NCBI RefSeq assembly: GCF_001280845.1
Contig: NZ_LGHP01000001.1
Span: 2,194,435 to 2,258,434, forward strand
Direction of reading: 5' to 3'
Source of the DNA: Bacillus sp. FJAT-28004
GTDB lineage: Bacteria > Bacillota > Bacilli > Paenibacillales > Paenibacillaceae
DNA length: 64,000 nt
The notes under the pieces were generated by a model. The model had not been told where the DNA came from. It saw only the letters and a list, made by a program, of their open reading frames with translations, and made no database searches. The position numbers and the translations under genes are program-made. The number at the start of each line of letters is the position of its first letter. Positions within the stretch are counted from its first letter, which is position 1. Positions 17,477 through 25,526 of this stretch are shown here, in pieces.

Positions 17477-18006
17477 TGCGTGCAACAACAAGGAAGCGTA
17501 AGCCGTTTATGACACTTAAGCGATGGTTGGTTTTAATCACAGTATGCCTCTTGCTGCTTATAACGGTTTCCTTTATCTATTTCCGCAATGTTCAGTCACC
17601 TCAGTGGTCAGCAATTAAAGCTGCAAAGGAACAAGCCACAGAAGCGGCCAAACTAACGGAGATAGACAAGGTGAGTCATCATATATGGCAAAAAGACAGC
17701 TGGATCGTTGAAGGCATCAATGATCAGAATGAAGCTGTATTCGTATGGGTGACAGAGGGTCAACTGCCAGTCATCATTAAAGCGTCTGAAGGCATGTCCG
17801 AAAAGTCGATAAAGGATGCCTTCACGAGCAACAAGCCACAGGCAGAAGTAAAGCGAATTCAGCCAGGACTGTTTGATGATAAGCCCATATGGGAGATTTA
17901 TTATAATGATGGCGAGAAGCCACAGCATTACAGATATGATTTCTACCGTTTTGATGATGGAGCATTCATTGATTCTTATACGTTACCAGCAAAAACGGGG
18001 CCGTGA
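17476..18006 (+). CDS. tseB: TseB/YpmB-like single-pass cell wall elongation protein
   Basis: A 176-residue protein with a basic N-terminus and one membrane helix (about 14-35, RWLVLITVCLLLLITVSFIYF), then two small extracytoplasmic alpha/beta domains of the YpmB type (DUF5590 region followed by PepSY-like repeats: GEKPQHYRYDFYRFDDG). B. subtilis TseB works with PBP2A in cylindrical wall growth. Its neighbours dinG and dnaD support the orthology. The start is ATG 17476, sharing one base with the upstream stop (TAATG). Its TGA stop lies in the loop of a terminator hairpin. Confidence 0.82.
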   Translation: MRATTRKRKPFMTLKRWLVLITVCLLLLITVSFIYFRNVQSPQWSAIKAAKEQATEAAKLTEIDKVSHHIWQKDSWIVEGINDQNEAVFVWVTEGQLPVIIKASEGMSEKSIKDAFTSNKPQAEVKRIQPGLFDDKPIWEIYYNDGEKPQHYRYDFYRFDDGAFIDSYTLPAKTGP

Positions 18007-18018
18007 GGCCCCGTTTCC
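17992..18018 (+). terminator. Terminator overlapping the tseB stop codon
   Basis: AAACGGGGCC (17993-18002) pairs with GGCCCCGTTT (18007-18016) around loop GTGA, which contains part of the TGA stop (18004-18006). Ten G/C-rich pairs followed by a short T-rich run. The stem is formed partly from the last codons of the gene, so a ribosome at the stop codon would interfere with folding. Confidence 0.75.
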
Positions 18019-18056
18019 TTATATTGTTGGACGATACTCGCAGCGTTTCGTGATAT

Positions 18057-18087
18057 ACTTTCGTATAGCGGAGTTGATATACGAAGT
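18057..18087. promoter_or_regulatory. Inverted repeat upstream of the membrane protein/AAA protease pair
   Basis: ACTTTCGTATA (18057-18067) mirrors TATACGAAGT (18078-18087) with one extra T and a 10-base spacer. It sits 34-64 bases before the next start codon, where a promoter and operator are expected. No matching regulator can be named. Confidence 0.4.
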
Positions 18088-18120
18088 GTTCATAAAATAG
18101 ATGCGGGAGGGATTTTCATA

Positions 18121-18651
18121 ATGATGAAACCGCGTGTGATACCAATTGTAATTACTGCTGCAATTACCGCTTCCGTTTTATTCGGGGGCTGGGCTATATA
18201 TAATCAAGTGGCTGTAGCTGCTCCTTTAGAGAAAGTAACAAAGGGCATCGAAAGCGTTGTATCTTCAGAAAAACCAGTTATGGATCGCAACAAAGTAGCT
18301 ATTTCCCTTGAATTAGCACCTAATGCGAATCTTCGAGACGTATATGAAAGTATTGCAGCTAACGGAAAAGATGTAGTAGGCGAACGTAAGCTTGAGCTTA
18401 ATATAAAAGAAAAATCAAATAAGCAGCTCGAAGACCTATGGTATGCTTCGATGTTTGAAGTTGCTGAGGCGATGGAGAGAAAAACGTACTCTAATATCCC
18501 AGATGCGATGAATGAAGCTGCAAAGTCCATGAAAGATGTCACGGTGACGACAGAAATGGATGAAACGAATGTATATATTACGATTAAGAATAACGAAGCG
18601 GTGAAATATGTCGTACTGCCACGCACGCCTAACCAATTGGAGGCATGGTAA
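18121..18651 (+). CDS. Membrane-anchored protein of unknown function, partner of the AAA protease
   Basis: A 176-residue protein with a hydrophobic N-terminal segment (about 8-27, VIPIVITAAITASVLFGGWAI) that is a signal anchor, followed by a charged extracytoplasmic domain rich in E/K and N (about 35-176) with alternating strands and helices. No cysteine or known catalytic motif is seen. GGGAGGG lies upstream of the paired ATGs at 18121 and 18124. It ends 1 base before the FtsH-like gene, so the two are translated together and may form a membrane complex. Family not recognised. Confidence 0.7.
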   Translation: MMKPRVIPIVITAAITASVLFGGWAIYNQVAVAAPLEKVTKGIESVVSSEKPVMDRNKVAISLELAPNANLRDVYESIAANGKDVVGERKLELNIKEKSNKQLEDLWYASMFEVAEAMERKTYSNIPDAMNEAAKSMKDVTVTTEMDETNVYITIKNNEAVKYVVLPRTPNQLEAW

Positions 18652-18652
18652 T

Positions 18653-20146
18653 ATGATGAAATATAGTAAAGAAATTGCGATAGGCATACTTCCTGTACTT
18701 ATTGCTTTTTTTATTTATGTTGGTCAAAATGTTGTACCAATATTATTACTTGGCTTATTGGGATTTACCGTAGTTTATGCAGCACGAGGAAGAGGTAAGC
18801 TAACCGCTTTGTCGAGTCAAAAGCGGCGTTCTGAAGAGAAATTGATACCTTTAACCTTTGAAGAAATCGGAGGTCAGGAGCGAGCAAAGCAGGAGCTTGT
18901 AGAGGCGCTTGATTTTCTCGTTCATCAAGAGAAAATTGCTAAGCTTGGCATTCGACCGTTGAAAGGCATCTTGTTATCAGGCCCACCGGGAACGGGTAAG
19001 ACGCTGCTCGCCAAGGCGGCAGCTCAATATACAGATTCCATCTATTTGGCTGCATCCGGCAGTGAGTTCGTTGAGATGTATGTCGGCGTAGGGGCAGGAC
19101 GTATTCGCGACCTGTTCAAAGAGGCGCGTACGAAAGCGAATAAGGCGAAAAAAAGCAGCGCTGTTATTTTTATAGATGAAATTGAAGTCATTGGCGGCAA
19201 AAGAGATGGCGGTCAGCAGCGTGAGTATGATCAAACCTTGAATCAACTTTTGACCGAAATGGACGGTATTTATGCAAATGAATCACCGCGTATTTTGTTA
19301 ATTGCGGCAACTAACCGTAAGGAAATGCTCGATAGTGCATTGCTGCGTCCTGGCCGTTTTGACAGACATATCGGTGTAGAATTACCTGATAAGAAGGGCA
19401 GACTGCATATATTGAATATCCATGCGAAAAACAAGCCTATCCGGACTGGCGTGAACTTGGAACGCATCGCAAGTGAATCCTTCGGCTTCTCAGGCGCGCA
19501 GCTCGAGAGCGTCATGAATGAAGCGGCGATCTATGCCATGCGCGAGAACAGTGAAACCATTGCTGAGCAGCATTTATCGATGGCTATAGATAAGGTAATG
19601 ATGGGTGAGAAAACGGATCGTGAGACATCGAAGGAAGAACGTGAAAGGATTGCACTTCATGAGCTGGGACATGCTATCATGGCGGAATTGATGCGTCCAG
19701 GCAGTGTATCTCAGGTTGCCTTGTCGCCGCGTGGGCAAGCTCTTGGTTATGTTCGCCACAATCCGCAGCAGGATCAGTATTTGTATACGAAACAGTTCCT
19801 GAACGGTCAAATCATGATAGCGCTTGGCGGAGCTGCGGCAGAGGAAATGTTTTATGGTGATCGCAGCACCGGATCAAGAGGCGACTTCGAACAATCCATG
19901 AATATCGTCAAAACGTTGGTGGAGTCGGGATTGACCGAGCTTGGCATTATTGATTCCTCGATGATGACAAAAGAAGGATGGGCGAGCATCAATCGAAGCA
20001 TTTTGGATGAGCTAATGCTGCAAACAAAAGGTCTATTGGAAACGAATCGAGAAGTGTTCATAAAGTCTCTTCAGACGCTTCTTCGTGAGGAAACATTAAG
20101 CGGAGATGAGTTTAGAAAGCTCTTTTCTTCAAATACAGCAGCATGA
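18653..20146 (+). CDS. Compact FtsH-like membrane AAA zinc metalloprotease
   Basis: A 497-residue ATP-dependent protease. The N-terminus has two close hydrophobic stretches (about 8-23 and 27-43) with almost no loop between, unlike FtsH, which carries a periplasmic domain of about 70 residues. The AAA module has Walker A GPPGTGKT (110-117), Walker B VIFIDEIEVIGG and the second region of homology with ATNRKEMLDSALLRPGRFDR. The peptidase has HELGH at 336-340 and a later acidic ligand in GSRGDFEQ. ATG 18653 has GGAGG 9 bases upstream. FtsH proper is about 640 residues, so this is a shorter paralogue, perhaps developmental. Confidence 0.85.
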   Translation: MMKYSKEIAIGILPVLIAFFIYVGQNVVPILLLGLLGFTVVYAARGRGKLTALSSQKRRSEEKLIPLTFEEIGGQERAKQELVEALDFLVHQEKIAKLGIRPLKGILLSGPPGTGKTLLAKAAAQYTDSIYLAASGSEFVEMYVGVGAGRIRDLFKEARTKANKAKKSSAVIFIDEIEVIGGKRDGGQQREYDQTLNQLLTEMDGIYANESPRILLIAATNRKEMLDSALLRPGRFDRHIGVELPDKKGRLHILNIHAKNKPIRTGVNLERIASESFGFSGAQLESVMNEAAIYAMRENSETIAEQHLSMAIDKVMMGEKTDRETSKEERERIALHELGHAIMAELMRPGSVSQVALSPRGQALGYVRHNPQQDQYLYTKQFLNGQIMIALGGAAAEEMFYGDRSTGSRGDFEQSMNIVKTLVESGLTELGIIDSSMMTKEGWASINRSILDELMLQTKGLLETNREVFIKSLQTLLREETLSGDEFRKLFSSNTAA

Positions 20147-20168
20147 AGCGTTTACAATATTACAATTT

Positions 20169-20200
20169 GAAGGCGGAGTTGTCGTCCGCCTTCTTTTTTT
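20169..20200 (+). terminator. Terminator after the FtsH-like gene
   Basis: GAAGGCGGA (20169-20177) pairs with TCCGCCTTC (20185-20193) around a 7-base loop, followed by seven T residues. It separates the protease pair from the dehydrogenase-ackA pair. Confidence 0.9.
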
Positions 20201-20297
20201 GATGAAAACCGTTATAATAAGATTGAACTATCTTTGCAGAGAATACTTCTAATATGATTATAAGAAGGATTTTCCCCACACTAAAGGAGCTAATACA

Positions 20298-21170
20298 TTG
20301 CATATCAAAACAGTTGGAGTTATTGGAGTAGGCACGATGGGTCAAGGGATCGCGGAAATGCTAGCCTCCAAAGGATTGGATGTTATCATTATCGAGCACT
20401 CGGACGAGCGTCTTGCTTATGGTAAACAAATGATTGAAGTAAGCTTGGATAAACAAATCGAGAAGTGGGCGCTCACGAATTCCGAGAAGAAGCTGATTAT
20501 GAATAGAATAGAGGCGACAACAAGTTACGAGAAGTTAACAAGTTGTGAGCTTGTTATTGAAACGATAACTGAGGATTTGGATTTGAAAAAAGCCGTATTT
20601 GAAAAGATTGATCAAATTTGCGGACCAAATGTTATTTTAGCGAGCAATACATCTACTCTTAGCTTAACTGAGCTAGCCAGCTTTACGAAGCAGCCGAATC
20701 GCGTAATCGGTATGCATTTTATTTACCCGGTTTTCAAAATTGATTTGGTGGAAATTGTTCGTGGTCTGAAGACTTCAGAAGAAACATTTCTGCGTACGAA
20801 ACATTTTGTGGAAGAGGTTATTAACAAAAAAGGAGTCATGGTATTTGAATCTCCTGGTTTCGTAACTTCTCGACTTATTTGCTTATTTATTAACGAAGCA
20901 TTGCATGTACTGGAGGAAGGCGTAGCCTCGGCTGAAGATATTGACAGTGCTATGCGTATCGGCTATTCCTTCCAGCATGGGCCCTTCGAGATGTGTGATC
21001 GCTTTGGTCTCGATTCTGTTTTGGCAGCCCTTGAGAGAATGTTCCGCGAGTATGGCGAGTTAAAATACCGTCCATCGATCGTGCTGAAAAAAATGGTGCG
21101 TGCTGGACATCTTGGAGCCAAATCAGGAATCGGCTTCTTCAAATATGATATGGATGGGGATCGGATTTAA
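20298..21170 (+). CDS. 3-hydroxyacyl-CoA (3-hydroxybutyryl-CoA) dehydrogenase
   Basis: A 290-residue NAD(P)-dependent dehydrogenase interconverting 3-hydroxyacyl-CoA and 3-oxoacyl-CoA. Rossmann motif GVIGVGTMGQGIAE at about 7-20; ASNTSTLS and the catalytic His in GMHFIYPV near 140-147; the usual family reading is HFFNP, so IYP is a variation. GFVTSRL and the C-terminal 3HCDH domain follow. The start is TTG 20298 with AAAGGAGC upstream; no in-frame ATG is near. It is directly followed by ackA with no gap, which suggests butyrate/acetate-type CoA metabolism, but acyl chain preference cannot be told. Confidence 0.85.
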   Translation: MHIKTVGVIGVGTMGQGIAEMLASKGLDVIIIEHSDERLAYGKQMIEVSLDKQIEKWALTNSEKKLIMNRIEATTSYEKLTSCELVIETITEDLDLKKAVFEKIDQICGPNVILASNTSTLSLTELASFTKQPNRVIGMHFIYPVFKIDLVEIVRGLKTSEETFLRTKHFVEEVINKKGVMVFESPGFVTSRLICLFINEALHVLEEGVASAEDIDSAMRIGYSFQHGPFEMCDRFGLDSVLAALERMFREYGELKYRPSIVLKKMVRAGHLGAKSGIGFFKYDMDGDRI

Positions 21171-22391
21171 ATGAAAGTATTAGTCATCAACGCAGGAAGC
21201 TCCTCTTTAAAATATCAACTTTACGATATGCGAGACGAATCGGTTCTTGCAAGCGGACGCGTGGAACGTATCGGAATGGATTCTTCCATTGTTACTCATG
21301 AACCGGTTGATAAACCCGAAGTTCGCAAAGTGAGTGAAATATTAGATCATGTTGCCGCGGTTAAGCAGGTTATAAATATGCTTACAAATCCTGAATTCGG
21401 AGCGATCACCAACCTGAACGAAATCGAAGCAGTTGGACATCGTATCGTTCATGGCGGCGAGGCATTTAGCAGCTCAGTACTTGTAACGCAAGAAGTTAAG
21501 CTGGAGATTCGCAGATTATTTGATTTAGCACCGCTTCATAATCCAGCACATATGATGGGTATTTTAGCGGTAGAAACGAATTTGCCTGAAGTTCCGCAAG
21601 CGGTAGTATTCGATACGGCTTTCCATCAGACAATGCCGAATACGTCGTATTTATATCCAATTCCTACAGTTCTTTACCGTCGTCACAAGGTACGGAGATA
21701 CGGTTTTCATGGAACATCGCATTCCTATGTAAGCGCACATGCAGCTGAGTATTTGGAGAAACCGTTGGAATCGATCAAAATGATTACTTGCCACATTGGA
21801 AACGGGGCTAGCTGTACAGCCATATTGAACGGTAAGTCTTTTGATACTAGTATGGGAATGACTCCTCTAGAAGGTCTTATGATGGGTACGCGAAGCGGAG
21901 ATATCGATCCAGCAATCGTGCCGTTTGTCATGAACAAAGAGGAATTGACATTAAACGAAGTTAATTCTATGCTGAACAAACATAGCGGCATGTTGGCGAT
22001 TTCGGGTATAAGCAGTGATATGCGTGAGGTTACAGATGCAATGGTTGAAGGCGACAAAAACGCAAAGCTTGCTTTTGACATGTATGCTTATCGGGTTAAA
22101 AAATACATTGGTGCATATGCCGCAGCGATGAACGGTGTAGATACAATTGTATTCACTGCTGGAGTGGGCGAGAATTCTGTCGCACTGCGCAAAGCGATAT
22201 GCGAGGGTATTTCTTTCTTGGGCATTGAGCTTGATGAAGAACGCAACTCAGAGCGTCGCAAGGATGTTCGTGAGATAACGACAGACAGCTCTCGTGTTAA
22301 AGTATTGGTTGTTCCAACGAATGAGGAGCTTCTTATTGCAAGAGACACATATAACTTAGTTAAGCAAAAGGATGCGTCTGTACAGGCGTAG
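21171..22391 (+). CDS. ackA: Acetate kinase
   Basis: A 406-residue enzyme of the ASKHA fold making ATP and acetate from acetyl phosphate and ADP. Motifs: NAGSSSLKYQLYDM (about 6-19), HRIVHGGE (about 88-95), DTAFHQTMP with the catalytic Asp, GFHGTSH, GNGAS, GTRSGDIDP and FTAGVGENS. Length is typical. It begins on the base after the upstream stop; the only ribosome site candidate is the weak GGGGATCGG, so translation probably depends on coupling. Confidence 0.96.
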   Translation: MKVLVINAGSSSLKYQLYDMRDESVLASGRVERIGMDSSIVTHEPVDKPEVRKVSEILDHVAAVKQVINMLTNPEFGAITNLNEIEAVGHRIVHGGEAFSSSVLVTQEVKLEIRRLFDLAPLHNPAHMMGILAVETNLPEVPQAVVFDTAFHQTMPNTSYLYPIPTVLYRRHKVRRYGFHGTSHSYVSAHAAEYLEKPLESIKMITCHIGNGASCTAILNGKSFDTSMGMTPLEGLMMGTRSGDIDPAIVPFVMNKEELTLNEVNSMLNKHSGMLAISGISSDMREVTDAMVEGDKNAKLAFDMYAYRVKKYIGAYAAAMNGVDTIVFTAGVGENSVALRKAICEGISFLGIELDEERNSERRKDVREITTDSSRVKVLVVPTNEELLIARDTYNLVKQKDASVQA

Positions 22392-22412
22392 TCGTTTAGG
22401 AGGCAGCTGGCA

Positions 22413-23093
22413 GTGAACAACGAGATATGGAAAGCTTACTCGCATGGTATGGCTGCTGCATTGCAGGAAGGCGGCGTCTATGTTTCAGCGATGCTGCTGC
22501 GAACATACCGCCAGCTTGATTTGTCGGATACAGAAGCAATGCTGCTTCTGCAAATCATGGTATATATGGAAGCGGATATGAATGATTTCCCGACGCCTGA
22601 ACAGTTGGCTGAACGGATGGGCCTAAATGTTAGGGAAGTTGGACAATCACTTGGCCGGCTGATGAAAGAGGATTTTCTGACGATTGACGAGTATGTAGAC
22701 AGCTCTACTGGGATGCAGTCTGAGCGTTACAATTGGACAGGCTGGCTGCTTAAGGCTACTGCATTAACCGCGGAACAGAAACGTGAAACGCGGAAGGCAG
22801 AACGTCAGCCTATTAAGACACAAGCAGCTTCATCATCGGACTTATTCAGTGTATTTGAACAAGAGTTTGGACGTTTATTATCCCCGATTGAATGCGAGAC
22901 GATATCGGGCTGGCTCGATCATGATCGATATACAGATGAAATTATTCGCTTTGCGCTTAAAGAAGCTGTATTTGCAGGTAAGCTTAGCTTGCGATACATT
23001 GATCGGATACTAATCGAGTGGAGCCGCAATCGGGTAACGAATGCAGACGAGGCTCGCGCACATGCGCAAAAATTTCGTGGAGGAAGAGGCTAA
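22413..23093 (+). CDS. dnaD: DNA replication initiation protein DnaD
   Basis: A 226-residue primosomal protein that acts in helicase loading at oriC and restart forks. Residues about 1-100 form the winged-helix DDBH1 domain (EAMLLLQIMVYMEADMNDFPTPEQLAERMG), and about 140-215 the DDBH2/DnaB_2 domain with the ending YIDRILIEWSRNRVTNADEA, close to the YxxxIxxxW signature. The start is GTG 22413 behind AGGAGG. In B. subtilis dnaD is followed by nth; here nth lies about 19 kb away. Confidence 0.92.
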   Translation: MNNEIWKAYSHGMAAALQEGGVYVSAMLLRTYRQLDLSDTEAMLLLQIMVYMEADMNDFPTPEQLAERMGLNVREVGQSLGRLMKEDFLTIDEYVDSSTGMQSERYNWTGWLLKATALTAEQKRETRKAERQPIKTQAASSSDLFSVFEQEFGRLLSPIECETISGWLDHDRYTDEIIRFALKEAVFAGKLSLRYIDRILIEWSRNRVTNADEARAHAQKFRGGRG

Positions 23094-23117
23094 GCCATGC
23101 GGCTTAGCTCTTTTTTT
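23089..23117 (+). terminator. Terminator after dnaD
   Basis: GCTAAGCC (23089-23096) pairs perfectly with GGCTTAGC (23101-23108) around loop ATGC, followed by TCTTTTTTT. The dnaD stop codon TAA lies within the left arm. Confidence 0.9.
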
Positions 23118-23145
23118 ATGTAAGAGGTCACTTTAATCTGTAAGC

Positions 23146-24168
23146 CTAAGGCTTACTAGCGTAGAGTAAACCAATATATGGACTAAGACGATCTGTTACG
23201 GTGGAATAACCTCGTTTATTGAACCAGTTGATGAGCTTGGAAGCAGAGGATGGATGCCAATTAGAATGGATGGCAAGCCGCCTTGCAGCTATATCTCCAT
23301 GAACCTCATCCTCCTCTATTAATCCCGTAATCACAAGTCGTCCCCCTATTAATAAAACTCGGTCCATTTCTTCAAGCGCCAGAAGCTGCTGAGAATGATT
23401 CAAGTGATGCATAGCGAAGCTGCAGCCTATAAATGAATAACTGGATGCCGCAAGAGGCAGTGCTAGTAAATTGCCTTGCTTGGCATCAATGGCAGGAAGC
23501 CTATCTCTAATGATCGAGAGCATTTCTGTCGATTGCTCAACGACGGTAAGCTTCGTACCGGCCGCAGCGAGCATGCTGGAGAGATTTCCACTTCCTGCAC
23601 CTAACTCTAAGCCAAGCTCATCAAATCGCGGATCAAGCCAATCAACGGTCCGTAGTAGTGCCAAATTATATTGCTCCTCTGAGAGGATACCACTCAGTGT
23701 AACGATAGGTGCCTTATATCCATGTTGAATTGCCATTTCATCGTAGTCCCACTGGTCGCTCCACGAGGCTCGCGATATACGATTTTGTTTAATCTCTTCA
23801 GCAACAAGTTCTGCTTGTGTCAGTTCAACAGCGCCATTTCTTTGCCATGCTGAGATCGTTTCATCAAGCGCTTGTAGCGCTTTTGTCGCTGTGATCCATT
23901 GCTCATACAACAATGCGCGAGCACCATCGACACTTCGGATGAAAGCTTCTGGCTCGTCAATGGCGTTTAAAGCATCCTGTATAGCTGATATGGATAAGCC
24001 TAATTCTCTAAGTGATATAATCCAGCGGAGCTGGATGATGTCCTCCTCAGAGTAGTCACGATATTTATTTTCTATTGCTTTATGAGGATGAATCAGACCT
24101 TTTTCTTCATAAAAACGCAGTGTGCGCGGTGTGACACCGAGCTGTTTTGCTGCCTCATGGACCTTCAA
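23146..24168 (-). CDS. MerR-type regulator fused to a SAM-dependent methyltransferase
   Basis: A 340-residue two-domain protein. Residues 1-70 are a MerR DNA-binding domain (KVHEAAKQLGVTPRTLRFYEEKGLI...NKYRDYSEEDIIQLRWI) and a coiled dimer helix follows (to about 115). Residues about 150-340 are a class I methyltransferase with motif I LELGAGSGNLSSMLA (about 188-202), VVEQSTEMLS, and FAMHHLNHSQQLLALEEMDRVLLIGG. The methyltransferase takes the place of the usual ligand domain, so SAM or a methylated compound may be the signal. TTG 24168 fits the AGGAGGT site 7 bases upstream; GTG 24177 overlaps that site. Confidence 0.8.
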   Translation of the reverse strand: MKVHEAAKQLGVTPRTLRFYEEKGLIHPHKAIENKYRDYSEEDIIQLRWIISLRELGLSISAIQDALNAIDEPEAFIRSVDGARALLYEQWITATKALQALDETISAWQRNGAVELTQAELVAEEIKQNRISRASWSDQWDYDEMAIQHGYKAPIVTLSGILSEEQYNLALLRTVDWLDPRFDELGLELGAGSGNLSSMLAAAGTKLTVVEQSTEMLSIIRDRLPAIDAKQGNLLALPLAASSYSFIGCSFAMHHLNHSQQLLALEEMDRVLLIGGRLVITGLIEEDEVHGDIAARRLAIHSNWHPSSASKLINWFNKRGYSTVTDRLSPYIGLLYASKP

Positions 24169-24177
24169 ACAAACCAC

Positions 24178-24410
24178 CTCCTCTTGCCATTATGAACGTT
24201 TACGTTACGTTAAAGTCAATATAACATACTTCATTTTTCATAGGATATGGGAAATAGGGGATCACGAAGCAGGTTTTATACAACATATGGTTCGGAGTTT
24301 CGTCTGTAAGCAGATAAGTATGGTAAAAGGTGAGAAAAATAGTTTATAGTGGGTTATTATACGTGCATTGACCAAATTTCAGAGATGCAAATACAACAAG
24401 GAGGATTTTT
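24178..24410. other. Intergenic region between the MerR fusion and the S51-like gene
   Basis: Besides the MerR-type promoter at its left end, the only signal seen is a weak promoter-like TTGACC at 24369-24374, about 18 bases before TACAAC, on the + strand ahead of the next gene. Base composition is AT-rich and no reading frame is convincing. Confidence 0.4.
24189..24219 (-). promoter_or_regulatory. MerR-type promoter with 19-bp spacer and internal dyad
   Basis: On the minus strand, TTGACT (24219-24214) and CATAAT (24194-24189) are separated by 19 bases, the over-long spacer typical of MerR-controlled promoters. Inside it AACGT (24195-24199) and ACGTT (24207-24211) form a dyad centred in the spacer. 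This predicts autoregulation. The transcript would start only about 14 bases before the start codon. Confidence 0.65.
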
Positions 24411-25055
24411 ATGTCAGAAAAGCATTTGTTTATGTTTGGCGGAGGGGCACCGTTCAATGAAAGCTTAGGAGAAAAATTCGCAACCATGTCATCAAAAGGT
24501 TCGAGCAAAGTCGTGATTTTATTCATTGAGCAAGACGGCTGGCAAGAATATATGTCGAAATATACCGACCTATTAGGACGACATGGTGTTGATCATTTTG
24601 TATATTTCGTCTTGGATGCATCACCTTCATAAGGCTTATTGGAACAACTTCATTCAGCAACTGGAATTATTATTAGCGGTGGAGATACTGAGCTTTATCA
24701 AGAATATATCGTGGGAACTAAGATCGGAGCAATAATCAAAACATTATACTTAGAAGGTGTGCCCGTCGCAGGTTTCTCCGCTGGCGCCTTAATCAGTCCA
24801 AATATATGTGTTATTCCACCCATCGACAACAGAGCTAATGAGCATCTTTTCCTACAAGGTCTTGGATTAATAAATCATTGCGTGATTAGTGCGCATTTTT
24901 CAAAATGGGACGAAGAAAAGAACTTATTGGCCGCACTTGCCAAAACCAATCTGTCGCTAGGGTATGGGATTGATGATGCTTCTGGCATTTATTTTAAAAA
25001 CGAACGGATATCGGAGACGGCAGGACAGGTTTATTTTTATTATGGAACGGAATGA
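24411..25055 (+). pseudogene. Peptidase E-like (S51 / type 1 glutamine amidotransferase-like) gene interrupted by in-frame TAA
   Basis: One continuous frame of about 214 codons is cut by TAA at 24630-24632. The first part starts at ATG 24411 with AAGGAGG upstream and reads MSEKHLFMFGGGAPFNESL, an S51-type N-terminus; the second part, in the same frame, holds IIISGGDTELYQEY and GFSAGALIS, the nucleophile elbow with the catalytic Ser, and a C-terminal strand region. Without the stop the protein would be full length for the family. A single G-to-T change (GAA to TAA, giving Ser-Glu-Gly) would explain it. Either a recent pseudogene, a sequencing error or read-through. Intact, it would be a serine peptidase or amidotransferase relative. 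Confidence 0.75.
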
Positions 25056-25076
25056 GTATGTTTAATATTAAGGAGG

Positions 25077-25454
25077 ATGATTATTATTTCAAACGGTAAA
25101 TCAATGATATTAGCAAGCTGCATTTTAGGTGTATCTTTTATAGTTGGCTGTATGTTTTTGGGGAAAAACGAGGCACCTAAGAAAGAGCAGTCTGACGTGA
25201 CGATTAATATGGAAAAACCTTTGCTAAATGTAGAAGAGGCTGCGGAATATTTGCAACTATCCGTAACCGAAGTCAATATAATTATTAATTCGGAGAAATT
25301 CAAACTGGAAAACTCAGGCTCATTTTCTGGCGTTATGTTTCCATATATGAAAATTGGTGAGAAAGTGTACATCAGCAAAAATGAGTTAATGAATTGGATT
25401 ACAGAAACTGCGAGAGAAAGAAGAGAATACATTAAAGGAACTGTTTTGCCGTAA
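25077..25454 (+). CDS. Membrane-anchored helix-turn-helix (excisionase-type) protein
   Basis: Up to 125 residues: a hydrophobic segment near 10-24 (MILASCILGVSFIVGCMFLG), a charged linker, then an excisionase/MerR-like HTH_17 domain (LLNVEEAAEYLQLSVTEVNIIINSEKF ... VYISKNELMNWI, about 49-112). The HTH recognition region is less basic than in DNA-binding excisionases, so DNA binding is not certain. Start is unclear: ATG 25077 directly abuts AAGGAGG with no spacing, next ATG is 25104, 27 bases away; an ATT at 25083-25091 would be best spaced. It follows the broken S51-like gene by 21 bases. Confidence 0.6.
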   Translation: MIIISNGKSMILASCILGVSFIVGCMFLGKNEAPKKEQSDVTINMEKPLLNVEEAAEYLQLSVTEVNIIINSEKFKLENSGSFSGVMFPYMKIGEKVYISKNELMNWITETARERREYIKGTVLP

Positions 25455-25526
25455 TACTTGATCGGGAAGGGGAGGTCGAATAGCAGATAAGAACGGGGAA
25501 TGCTGTCATATATATGAGCTGGAAAA

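Noticed and set aside
18204..18626. 140-codon minus-strand frame opposite the anchored protein gene
   Set aside because: No ribosome site, no promoter and no family resemblance; the + strand gene has a signal anchor and coupling to the protease.
15538..23093. Rex operator near ackA, dehydrogenase or rex itself
   Set aside because: No TTGTGAA-N6-TTCACAA-like palindrome was found in the promoter regions.
24630..24632. Internal stop considered as recoding (selenocysteine)
   Set aside because: The codon is TAA, not TGA, and no SECIS-like hairpin follows it.
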